A stretch of 7,195 bases of DNA from Oscillospiraceae bacterium (lineage in GTDB: Bacteria; Bacillota; Clostridia; Oscillospirales; Oscillospiraceae): NCBI GenBank assembly GCA_016296565.1, contig JAEDJB010000094.1:1-7195 (forward strand). Reading direction: 5' to 3'. Position 1 is the first letter of the stretch. Every line of letters begins with the position of its first letter. Below, piece after piece: positions 1 to 4,466 of this stretch. The position numbers were made by a program, and so were the translations under genes. The notes beneath the pieces were generated by a model. It made no database searches. It was not told where the DNA came from and worked only from the letters and a program-made list of their open reading frames with translations.

Positions 1-15
1 CATTGAATACCCTTT

Positions 16-45
16 ATCTTAATCCATTTTCTCACCTGGTGTCAA
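16..45 (-). promoter_or_regulatory. possible promoter reading out of the left edge
   Basis: On the minus strand a perfect TTGACA (plus-strand 40-45) is followed after 18 bp by TAAGAT (16-21), which matches four of six bases of the -10 consensus. Transcription would start near position 9 and leave the window, so the target gene cannot be seen. The spacing is one base longer than ideal and the -10 is imperfect, so this is a weak prediction. Confidence 0.3.
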
Positions 46-79
46 GGGGAAGGATAGGGAAGGGGCGAGATGCTCCCGT

Positions 80-283
80 CGCCAAAGCCTCCCCTTTGAA
101 GGGGAGGGGGACCGCGAAGCGGTGGAGAGGTGTCGCCTGGGAGGACCGATCGGGAGCGGTACAACGGGACCAGGGAGGTTAATCCGCCGCGGTACCCCGT
201 CAGCGCTCCCGAGGGGAAATTCCCAGGGCAGCACCTCTCAGTCAGCTTCGCTGACAGCTCCCCTCCCCAGGGGAGCCTTTGCG
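80..283. repeat. REPIN/MITE-like long inverted repeat
   Basis: The two ends are imperfect inverted copies. The left arm (about 80-142) carries CGCCAAAG, a hairpin CCTCCCCTT/AAGGGGAGG (88-107), a tight ACCGC-GAA-GCGGT hairpin (111-123), then GAGAGGTG (125-132) and CCTGGGA (136-142). The right arm read on the minus strand repeats the order: CGCAAAG, a GGCTCCCC/GGGGAGC hairpin (257-277), GTCAGC-GAA-GCTGAC (241-255), GAGAGGTG (232-239) and CCTGGGA (221-227). The centre also pairs: TCGGGAGCG (150-158) with CGCTCCCGA (204-212), and ACGGG (164-168) with CCCGT (196-200). The whole could extrude as one branched cruciform. No gene is encoded. Two REP-like units facing each other is the REPIN pattern. 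Copy number in the genome cannot be judged from this window, although a related fragment occurs near 7111-7156. Confidence 0.6.
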
Positions 284-328
284 TTGAGAAACCCTCAGCC
301 CTGGTGATAGGGTACCAACCCACGCCAG

Positions 329-351
329 GCGCGCCCAGCCGGTGGGCGCGC
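329..351. repeat. perfect 9-bp hairpin in intergenic repeat region
   Basis: GCGCGCCCA (329-337) and TGGGCGCGC (343-351) form a perfect stem around the loop GCCGG. There is no T-run after it on either strand, so it is not an ordinary intrinsic terminator. It lies in a 290-440 stretch where I see no credible gene, next to the larger inverted repeat, and it may belong to the same family of intergenic structured DNA. Confidence 0.5.
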
Positions 352-443
352 TTCTGTACGGCGTTACACTGAGAAAGCGGCAGCCCCACCCAAACACCAA
401 AACGCACAGCCCCGCAAGTCTGTACAAACCAGAGAGAGGGAAT

Positions 444-506
444 CCAAAGGGGGAGAACCTCTCCCCCTTTGGTCTTCTTTCCCCCATTTCTTTGAAAGAA
501 ATGGGG
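444..506. repeat. two adjacent perfect hairpins
   Basis: The first hairpin pairs CCAAAGGGGGAGA (444-456) with TCTCCCCCTTTGG (460-472), a 13-bp stem with loop ACC. Nine bases later the second pairs CCCCATTTCTTT (482-493) with AAAGAAATGGGG (495-506), a 12-bp stem around one G. The first is followed on the plus strand by a pyrimidine run (TCTTCTTT), so it could act as a weak plus-strand terminator, but no plus-strand gene lies upstream. Perfect stems of this length are unlikely by chance. Their role is unknown. Confidence 0.55.
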
Positions 507-523
507 CCCCCGCCGGGAAGGCG

Positions 524-555
524 AAAAAAAGCCCCCGGCCACAGTGGCCGGAGGC
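524..555 (-). terminator. intrinsic terminator of the SLH-protein gene
   Basis: Read on the minus strand, a GC-rich stem of about 11 pairs with one mismatch (531-541 with 545-555) has a three-base loop and is followed by seven Ts (plus-strand A-run 524-530). It begins 18 bases past the stop codon of the leftward SLH-protein gene, as expected for Rho-independent termination. Confidence 0.85.
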
Positions 556-572
556 ATATTCCGTAACGGTTG

Positions 573-2372
573 TTATTGTCCGATCAGGTACCGATGGAGC
601 ATCACCGCCACCTGGGCGCGGGTGGCGTGGTTCTGGGGGGAGAGGGTGGTGTCCGTGGTGCCGGTGATGATCCCCCGGCCCACTGCCCAGGTCATGGGGA
701 CCGCGGCGTAAGAATCCACGCTGTCCTTGTCGGTGAAGGCGTTCAGATTTCCCTCCGTCTGGGAGAGGGCTCCCATGGCGTCGGCATAGCGGTAGAGAAT
801 GGCGGCAATCTGCTGGCGGGTTACGGGGTTGTCGGGGCCGAAGGTGGTGTCCGTGATGCCGTTGACAATCCCCATCACGTTGGCCCACACCACGGCCTCG
901 TAGTAGTAGCTGCCCACGTTCAGATCGGTGAAGTTGGTGGTGATGGTGACCTCAGGGCTGCCGGCGGCCCGGTAGAGGACGGTGACCAGCATGGCCCGGG
1001 TCATGGAGGCGTCGGGGCCGAAGCGATCCCCCCCGATGCCGTTGATGAGGCCGCACTCATAGGCAAAGTCCACGGCGTTGGCCGCCCAGGAGCCCACCGT
1101 TGTCTCGGTGACGTCGGTGAAGTAGTCGGAGACGGTCTTGCTGGTCACGTCGATGAGAATGGTATCCTCCAGCACCTTGCCGGACCGGGTGGTGAGGGTC
1201 ACCGGCAGGGTGACCTGGCCGGAATACCCGGCGGCGGGCAGGTAGGAGAGGGTGGAGACGTGGTAGTCCCCGTGCACGGCGGCGTTGGTGTAGTACCGGG
1301 CGCCCTGGTCAGGGATGCCGCTGCCCTTCACAAAGTCGCGCAGCAGATGGCCGGCGGAGGGGGCGCCGAACACGATGGACTCCACCGGGTCGGCGTCGTT
1401 GCTGTGGAAAAAGTCCGAGCCGTTGAAGGTGAACCCGGCGCTGCCGCAGTGGATGGCGCCGTCGTCGGGGGCGGCCTCGGTCACCACGATTTCCAGCTGG
1501 CCGTAGTAGGTCTCGTCCCCATAGGCCAGGAAGTGAATTTCATAGGTTCCCGGTGCCGCGGGGGTGAAGGTCACGGCGGACAGAAGAGGGTCCCCCTCCA
1601 GGCGGTAGGTGGTTTCTGCCGTGACGTTCAGCGTCCCGGCCTCCGCGCCGGTGATGGTGTCCGGGAGAAATTCCACGAAGATCAGCCCCGGAATGGCGGG
1701 GGTCATGGGGTCCTCGCTGATCCCCTGGGTGAGCTGCTCCAGAACGGAGTGCTTGCCCTCCAGGTCCAGAAGCTGGTCCAGAGAGATTCCTTCGTTGGAG
1801 ACCTCCACCTGAGCCCCCAGGACTGTGCCGGGGAGGACGTCGATCGTGTAGGAGCAGACGGCGGAGAGGGTCTTGTCAGGGGCTTCATTGTTCTGGGCGG
1901 TGACGGTGCACAGGGCGGTGATCTGCCCCTGGAAGGCGGAGGTCACCTGGGCCGAAACATCCTCCGAGAGGGGCTTGTTGTCCTGGTCCACCCAGGCATA
2001 GGAAAAGGTATACTGCGCAGAAACGTCCGTCTCCCCGCTTTTCACAGTGGCTGCCGGGGCCGTCAGGGTGAGGGTCTGGTACTGACCGATCCGGGCGGTG
2101 CAGCTGGTCTCTTCCAGAACCAGCGTGTCCTCTGTGGCCTCCTCCTCTTCGTCGGGATCTTCCTCCGAGGGTTCGTCCACCGCAGGGTCTTCCCCGGTGG
2201 GCTCTTCCGGTGTTTCCGGTTCCCCGGTGGAACCCTCCGGATCGGCGGGTTCGGCGGCAACGGGATTCTCCTCTGTGGAGTCTCCCTCCGCTGCCAGGAC
2301 AGGGACGGCCAGACTCACAGCCAGGGCCAGAGCCAGCAGAAGGGAGAGGGATTTGTGCAGGAATTTTTTCAT
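573..2372 (-). CDS. secreted protein with three SLH domains
   Basis: This is a 599-residue exported protein predicted to sit on the cell surface. Residues 1-27 are a signal peptide (KK near the N-terminus, Leu/Ala core, likely cleavage after VLA). Residues 28-77 form a very acidic Pro/Glu/Asp linker. The middle (about 78-414) is beta-rich with Ig/cadherin-like spacing, but I assign no named domain to it. The C-terminus holds three SLH repeats (about 415-470, 481-535 and 545-599), each with the G-x-x-D-x-x-(F/L)-x-P...TR pattern. SLH domains bind secondary cell-wall polymers. The usual TRAE motif here reads TRAM, TRQQ and TRAQ, so the conserved Glu is missing from all three. The start is supported by a GAGGT ribosome site 7-8 bases upstream on the minus strand. 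The gene is monocistronic with its own promoter and terminator. A long antisense frame covers it but lacks any recognisable protein features. The ligand or enzymatic function of the middle region is unknown. Confidence 0.93.
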   Translation of the reverse strand: MKKFLHKSLSLLLALALAVSLAVPVLAAEGDSTEENPVAAEPADPEGSTGEPETPEEPTGEDPAVDEPSEEDPDEEEEATEDTLVLEETSCTARIGQYQTLTLTAPAATVKSGETDVSAQYTFSYAWVDQDNKPLSEDVSAQVTSAFQGQITALCTVTAQNNEAPDKTLSAVCSYTIDVLPGTVLGAQVEVSNEGISLDQLLDLEGKHSVLEQLTQGISEDPMTPAIPGLIFVEFLPDTITGAEAGTLNVTAETTYRLEGDPLLSAVTFTPAAPGTYEIHFLAYGDETYYGQLEIVVTEAAPDDGAIHCGSAGFTFNGSDFFHSNDADPVESIVFGAPSAGHLLRDFVKGSGIPDQGARYYTNAAVHGDYHVSTLSYLPAAGYSGQVTLPVTLTTRSGKVLEDTILIDVTSKTVSDYFTDVTETTVGSWAANAVDFAYECGLINGIGGDRFGPDASMTRAMLVTVLYRAAGSPEVTITTNFTDLNVGSYYYEAVVWANVMGIVNGITDTTFGPDNPVTRQQIAAILYRYADAMGALSQTEGNLNAFTDKDSVDSYAAVPMTWAVGRGIITGTTDTTLSPQNHATRAQVAVMLHRYLIGQ

Positions 2373-2461
2373 GGTAGGTACCTCGCATGTGGTGGGTCCC
2401 GGAAAATGGGTCGGGACGGAGAAAACAACTTGCTTAACGGGTTTCTTTTTTTATTTTAACC

Positions 2462-2490
2462 ATTATACCACAGGAGAGCCCCCAGGAAAG
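2462..2490 (-). promoter_or_regulatory. promoter of the SLH-protein gene
   Basis: On the minus strand there is a perfect TATAAT (plus-strand ATTATA, 2462-2467). No good TTGACA lies 16-18 bp upstream; the best match is CTTTCC at about 2485-2490. The predicted start near 2455 leaves a leader of about 83 bases that is A/T-rich near its 5' end. The perfect -10 in an otherwise GC-rich genome makes the call likely, but the weak -35 suggests help from an activator or a modest promoter. Confidence 0.6.
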
Positions 2491-2502
2491 GACTTTTTTC
2501 GC

Positions 2503-2525
2503 CGCCGGATTTTTTCCGGCGTTTT
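2503..2525 (+). terminator. terminator-like hairpin in the divergent gap
   Basis: CGCCGGA (2503-2509) pairs with TCCGGCG (2515-2521) around a TTTTT loop and is followed by TTTT. It lies between the divergent promoters of the SLH gene and the yaaL-bofA cluster. No plus-strand gene lies upstream, so if it works it would block antisense transcription from entering yaaL. The stem is short (7 bp) and the T-run brief, so the call is tentative. Confidence 0.4.
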
Positions 2526-2537
2526 GCATAAACCGCG

Positions 2538-2565
2538 GCATATTGGTGCAGGCTATCCATATACT
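2538..2565 (+). promoter_or_regulatory. putative sigma-E-type promoter of yaaL-bofA
   Basis: GCATATT (2538-2544) fits the Bacillus sigma-E -35 pattern KMATATT at every position. After 13 bp, CATATACT (2558-2565) matches seven of eight bases of the -10 pattern CATACAMT. The spacer is about one base shorter than the value usually quoted. Transcription would start near 2572, giving a short leader that still contains the GGAGG ribosome site at 2577-2581. Mother-cell (sigma-E) expression agrees with the presence of bofA in this cluster. No sigma-A-like promoter is evident in the gap on this strand. Confidence 0.5.
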
Positions 2566-2589
2566 TGAAAGCACAGGGAGGGATGACCC

Positions 2590-2802
2590 ATGGCAAGGGA
2601 GCGCACCCCCACCCAGTCCCAGCGGCTGCGGCGGGGCCTGGAGGAGACCAGCCGGGCTCTGGCGGCGGCCCGGGTGGGCTTTGACGAGACGGCGGACCGG
2701 GACCTGCTGGAGTACTATCTCTACGAGATCAGCGCCCTGCGGGCCAAGCACACCTATCTGCTGCGGCAGATGAAGGCCCTGGAAAAGGAGGAGAACCCAT
2801 GA
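2590..2802 (+). CDS. yaaL: YaaL-like DUF2508 family protein
   Basis: This is a 70-residue soluble, strongly charged, probably helical protein. The stretch around residues 32-63 (D-x-D-L-L-E-Y-Y-x-Y-E-I...YLLRQMK) matches what I know of the DUF2508/YaaL family, whose function is unknown. In Bacillus subtilis yaaL lies between recR and bofA. Here the stop codon overlaps the start of the bofA-like gene by 4 bp (ATGA), so translation is probably coupled. The start is supported by GGAGG (2577-2581) eight bases upstream. recR is not present beside it; a divergent SLH-protein gene takes that place. The family call rests on the motif plus the conserved neighbour. Confidence 0.82.
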   Translation: MARERTPTQSQRLRRGLEETSRALAAARVGFDETADRDLLEYYLYEISALRAKHTYLLRQMKALEKEENP

Positions 2803-3062
2803 ATGTGTTTGCCGACGGCCCCGGGCTGTCCATTCTGATCGCTGTGGTGCTGATCCTGGTGATTTTCCGGCGGCCCCTGCTCTGGCTGGGGAAGCTGCTG
2901 GCGCGGTCCCTTCTGGGGCTGGGGTTTCTGGCCCTCTGGTCCCAGAGCGGCCTGGCGGCGGGACTGGCCCTGGGGGTCAACGCCTTCAACGCCGTCACCC
3001 TGGGCCTTCTGGGGCTGCCCGGCCTGGGGCTGCTGCTGCTGTTCCGGTGGGTGGGTACATAA
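2799..3062 (+). CDS. bofA: BofA-family pro-sigma-K processing inhibitor
   Basis: This is an 87-residue, almost wholly hydrophobic membrane protein. Hydrophobic segments lie at about residues 10-24, 34-46 and 62-82, and the C-terminal G-V-N-A-F-N-A-V-T-L-G-L-L-G-L-P-G-L signature is typical of BofA. In Bacillus, BofA with SpoIVFA holds the intramembrane protease SpoIVFB inactive in the membrane around the forespore, delaying pro-sigma-K cleavage. Many Clostridia carry BofA-like proteins without a clear SpoIVFA, so the exact target here is uncertain. A strong AAGGAGG (2785-2791) lies seven bases before the start, inside the end of yaaL. The cluster appears to be under a sigma-E-like promoter. 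Confidence 0.87.
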   Translation: MNVFADGPGLSILIAVVLILVIFRRPLLWLGKLLARSLLGLGFLALWSQSGLAAGLALGVNAFNAVTLGLLGLPGLGLLLLFRWVGT

Positions 3063-3113
3063 GGTTTTCCCCGCCCGCCCTGCTATTTCACGGTCCGCGT
3101 GCGCGCGGAGGAA

Positions 3114-3120
3114 AAGGAGG
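3114..3120 (+). promoter_or_regulatory. ribosome binding site fixing the DUF4015 gene start
   Basis: AAGGAGG lies seven bases before the ATG at 3128. The open frame extends upstream to 3047, but that start has no such site and overlaps the end of bofA, so 3128 is chosen. A small TCCGCG/CGCGGA hairpin (3094-3109) sits just upstream. Confidence 0.85.
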
Positions 3121-3127
3121 TCCCTCC

Positions 3128-4009
3128 ATGGGTCGACCCATTCTGAACCGCCTGGGGCGGTTTCTTATGGCCCTTTTGTGTACCGCCGGCGTGCTCTCCG
3201 GCGGCTTTCTTCTGCTGTGCGCCGGGGGCGTTCTGGACCCGGCGGTTCTCTTCCCCCGGGAGGAAGCGGCGGCGGTCTCCGCCCAGCCGGCCCAGCCGGT
3301 GCCAAAGGAGGAGCCGGAGCCCTTCCGGACCCTCCGCCTGTCCCCGGAGGAGCTGGATCAGGCCGCTGTCCTGGCCCAGGGCTATGACGGGGTGGTGGTC
3401 ACCCTGAAGGAGGCGGACGGGAGCCTGGGCTATGTGTCCGCCCTGGCCCTGGCGGCGGACGCGGGGGCCTCCTGGGGGGATCTGGACCGGAACGAGGCCC
3501 TGCGGGCGCTGAACCGGCAGCCGGGGCTGTACACCGTGGCCCAGGTTTCCTGCCTGCGGGACAGCCTGGTGGTCCAGCAGGACCCCACCTTGGCCCTGCG
3601 CCGGGAGAGTGGCTCCCCCTGGCGGGACGCCGGAGGGCTTACCTGGCTGGACCCGGCCAGCACCCAGGTCCAGGACTATCTCATCGGCCTGTGCCGGGAG
3701 CTGGCCCAGCTGGGCTTTGACGAGGTAGTGCTCACCCACTGCTGCTATCCCACCCAGGGGGACCTGACCTGCCTGGCGGGGGCCGGGGACCGGGCCGGGA
3801 CCCTGGAGACCTTCTGCCGCCGCCTTCAGGGGGCCCTGGCGGACTATCCCGTGCGCCTGTCGGTGGTGGGGGAGGGGGACAGCCTCACCCCAAATTCCCC
3901 CAGCGGCCAGACGGCGGCGCTGCTGGCCTCCTTCCCCGGGCGGGTGTGGGCGGAGGAGGAAAACGCGGCGGCTCTGGCGGTTTTTTCCCCGGTTTTGATG
4001 CCGGAATGA
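3128..4009 (+). CDS. membrane-anchored DUF4015 protein (glycosyl hydrolase-like)
   Basis: This is a 293-residue protein. Residues 12-36 form one hydrophobic segment after a basic N-terminus (anchor or signal peptide). Residues 45-68 are an Ala/Pro/Glu linker. Residues 69-293 resemble the DUF4015 putative glycosyl hydrolase (TIM-barrel) domain: G-Y-D-G-V-V-V-T-L-K-E-x-D-G (85-98), an A-Q-V...R-D strand (138-145), W-R-D...W-L-D-P (165-176) and E-L-A-Q-L-G-F-D-E-V (191-200). In family members the last motif is normally followed by an F-D-Y-x-R-F-P strand; here it is L-T-H-C-C-Y-P (202-208), so the conserved acidic residue is lost. The protein may bind sugar without cleaving it, or act differently. 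It lies 65 bp after bofA with no terminator between, so it is probably in the same transcript. The C-terminus ends exactly where a MITE-like element begins, so its last residues may be altered. Confidence 0.75.
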   Translation: MGRPILNRLGRFLMALLCTAGVLSGGFLLLCAGGVLDPAVLFPREEAAAVSAQPAQPVPKEEPEPFRTLRLSPEELDQAAVLAQGYDGVVVTLKEADGSLGYVSALALAADAGASWGDLDRNEALRALNRQPGLYTVAQVSCLRDSLVVQQDPTLALRRESGSPWRDAGGLTWLDPASTQVQDYLIGLCRELAQLGFDEVVLTHCCYPTQGDLTCLAGAGDRAGTLETFCRRLQGALADYPVRLSVVGEGDSLTPNSPSGQTAALLASFPGRVWAEEENAAALAVFSPVLMPE

Positions 4010-4157
4010 TACTAGTTCTTGATAAAAAGCTTTCCAAGCTTTTTATAGCGCAAAGCGCGTCAAGAACTGCATGAGACGGCGCAGCGTGCGTTAGCACGAT
4101 GCGAGTGTGCGTAGCACACGGGATTCTTGATTCAATTTTTTAATCAAGAATCAGTAT
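4009..4157. mobile_element. 149-bp MITE-like structured element
   Basis: The ends are imperfect terminal inverted repeats. The left end from 4009 and the right end read inward from 4157 agree at 17 of the first 20 positions (ATACTrrTTCTTGATwAAAA). Inside are ATAAAAAGCTT/AAGCTTTTTAT (4022-4046), GCGC/GCGC (4048-4058), CGTGC/GCACG (4085-4098), GTGTGC/GCACAC (4105-4119) and GATTCTTGATT/AATCAAGAATC (4122-4152). AGTTCTTGA (4014-4022) also pairs perfectly with TCAAGAACT (4060-4068), enclosing the first two hairpins. The left repeat can therefore fold locally or pair with the right end. It encodes no protein. I see no clear target-site duplication, so insertion boundaries are not proven. It could instead be a structured RNA transcribed in the 3' UTR of the preceding gene. 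Confidence 0.6.
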
Positions 4158-4170
4158 GAAGCCATCCTGC

Positions 4171-4215
4171 AAAATCCCCCCGGCGTCCGGAAAGGGACGC
4201 CGGGGGGATTTTCCT
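4171..4215 (+). terminator. strong (bidirectional) intrinsic terminator
   Basis: AAAATCCCCCCGGCGTCC (4171-4188) pairs perfectly with 4195-4212 around a GGAAAG loop, an 18-bp stem whose outer end supplies the T-run on either strand. It closes the yaaL-bofA-DUF4015 transcript after the MITE-like element. Confidence 0.9.
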
Positions 4216-4274
4216 GTTCTGACGACTTGACAGATTATCCAGTCTTTTGCCACAAAATGTTCTGTTTCCCGGAG

Positions 4275-4340
4275 AAAATGACAGTTTTTGAAATGTTATT
4301 CACAAAAAAATCGTAAAAATACGGAAAAAGTCGGGAAAAA
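4275..4340. promoter_or_regulatory. helically phased A-tracts (curved DNA / UP-element-like)
   Basis: A- or T-tracts of four to seven bases are centred at about 4276, 4287, 4307, 4317, 4327 and 4338, one per helical turn with one weak step near 4298. They end just upstream of the -35 at 4345. Such phasing bends DNA intrinsically, and A-tracts at this position commonly bind the RNA polymerase alpha C-terminal domain. The composition differs sharply from the GC-rich surroundings. Confidence 0.6.
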
Positions 4341-4343
4341 GGG

Positions 4344-4362
4344 GTTCCCATCTGATGGGAAC
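4344..4362. promoter_or_regulatory. 19-bp palindrome over the -35 region
   Basis: GTTCCCATCTGATGGGAAC is a perfect 9-bp inverted repeat around a central T. It covers the predicted -35 (4345-4350) and most of the spacer, where a bound dimeric protein would exclude RNA polymerase. No T-run follows, so it is not a terminator. The binding protein is unknown; the sequence differs from the GntR-type box found downstream. Confidence 0.5.
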
Positions 4363-4373
4363 TGTGCTATGAT
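4345..4373 (+). promoter_or_regulatory. extended -10 promoter of the C39-like gene
   Basis: TTCCCA (4345-4350, four of six matches to TTGACA) lies 17 bp before TATGAT (4368-4373), which is preceded by TGC to make an extended -10. Predicted start is near 4380, with an 87-base leader. A second, weaker candidate is GTAACA (4392-4397), 17 bp, AACAAT (4415-4420), starting near 4427. That one would place the 16-bp palindrome right at its -10, as at the lrgAB promoter. Confidence 0.6.
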
Positions 4374-4417
4374 TACAAAGCGGTAACAAAAGTAACACGA
4401 AAACGGGATTTTGTAAC

Positions 4418-4433
4418 AATTGGTACACCAATT
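4418..4433. promoter_or_regulatory. FadR/PdhR-like GntR operator upstream of C39-like gene
   Basis: AATTGGTACACCAATT has perfect 7-bp half-sites (AATTGGT/ACCAATT) around AC. It differs from the box at 5245-5260 in only one base. It resembles the ATTGGT-N(2-3)-ACCAAT boxes of the FadR subfamily of GntR regulators, such as PdhR. It lies in the leader 34 bases before the start codon, where a bound protein could act as a roadblock, or at the -10 of the weaker alternative promoter. Confidence 0.65.
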
Positions 4434-4466
4434 TTCGTGGAAATCGGATACATAGGGAGAGATAGG

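Noticed and set aside
80..506. CRISPR array or tRNA-like structures among the hairpins
   Set aside because: The repeats are inverted and unequal, not regular direct repeats with spacers, and none folds as a cloverleaf.
42..557. Minus-strand open frame of 171 codons
   Set aside because: It runs through the inverted repeat and hairpins of the left region. The product is low-complexity and has no domain; it is a spurious frame in repeat DNA.
570..2459. Long plus-strand open frame (629 codons) across the SLH gene
   Set aside because: It is antisense to a gene with a signal peptide, three SLH domains, promoter and terminator. Its translation is Gly/Val/His-rich with no recognisable domain, as expected for the shadow of a GC-rich gene.
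3047..3127. Upstream start for the DUF4015 protein
   Set aside because: The extra 27 residues overlap the end of bofA and lack a ribosome site, while 3128 has AAGGAGG at ideal distance and begins a clean membrane anchor.
3083..3739. Minus-strand open frame of 218 codons
   Set aside because: It is antisense to the DUF4015 gene and has no ribosome site or recognisable motif.
4227..4258. TTGACA at 4227-4232 as promoter of the C39-like gene
   Set aside because: No acceptable -10 lies 16-18 bp downstream. The extended -10 at 4368 with phased A-tracts is better supported.
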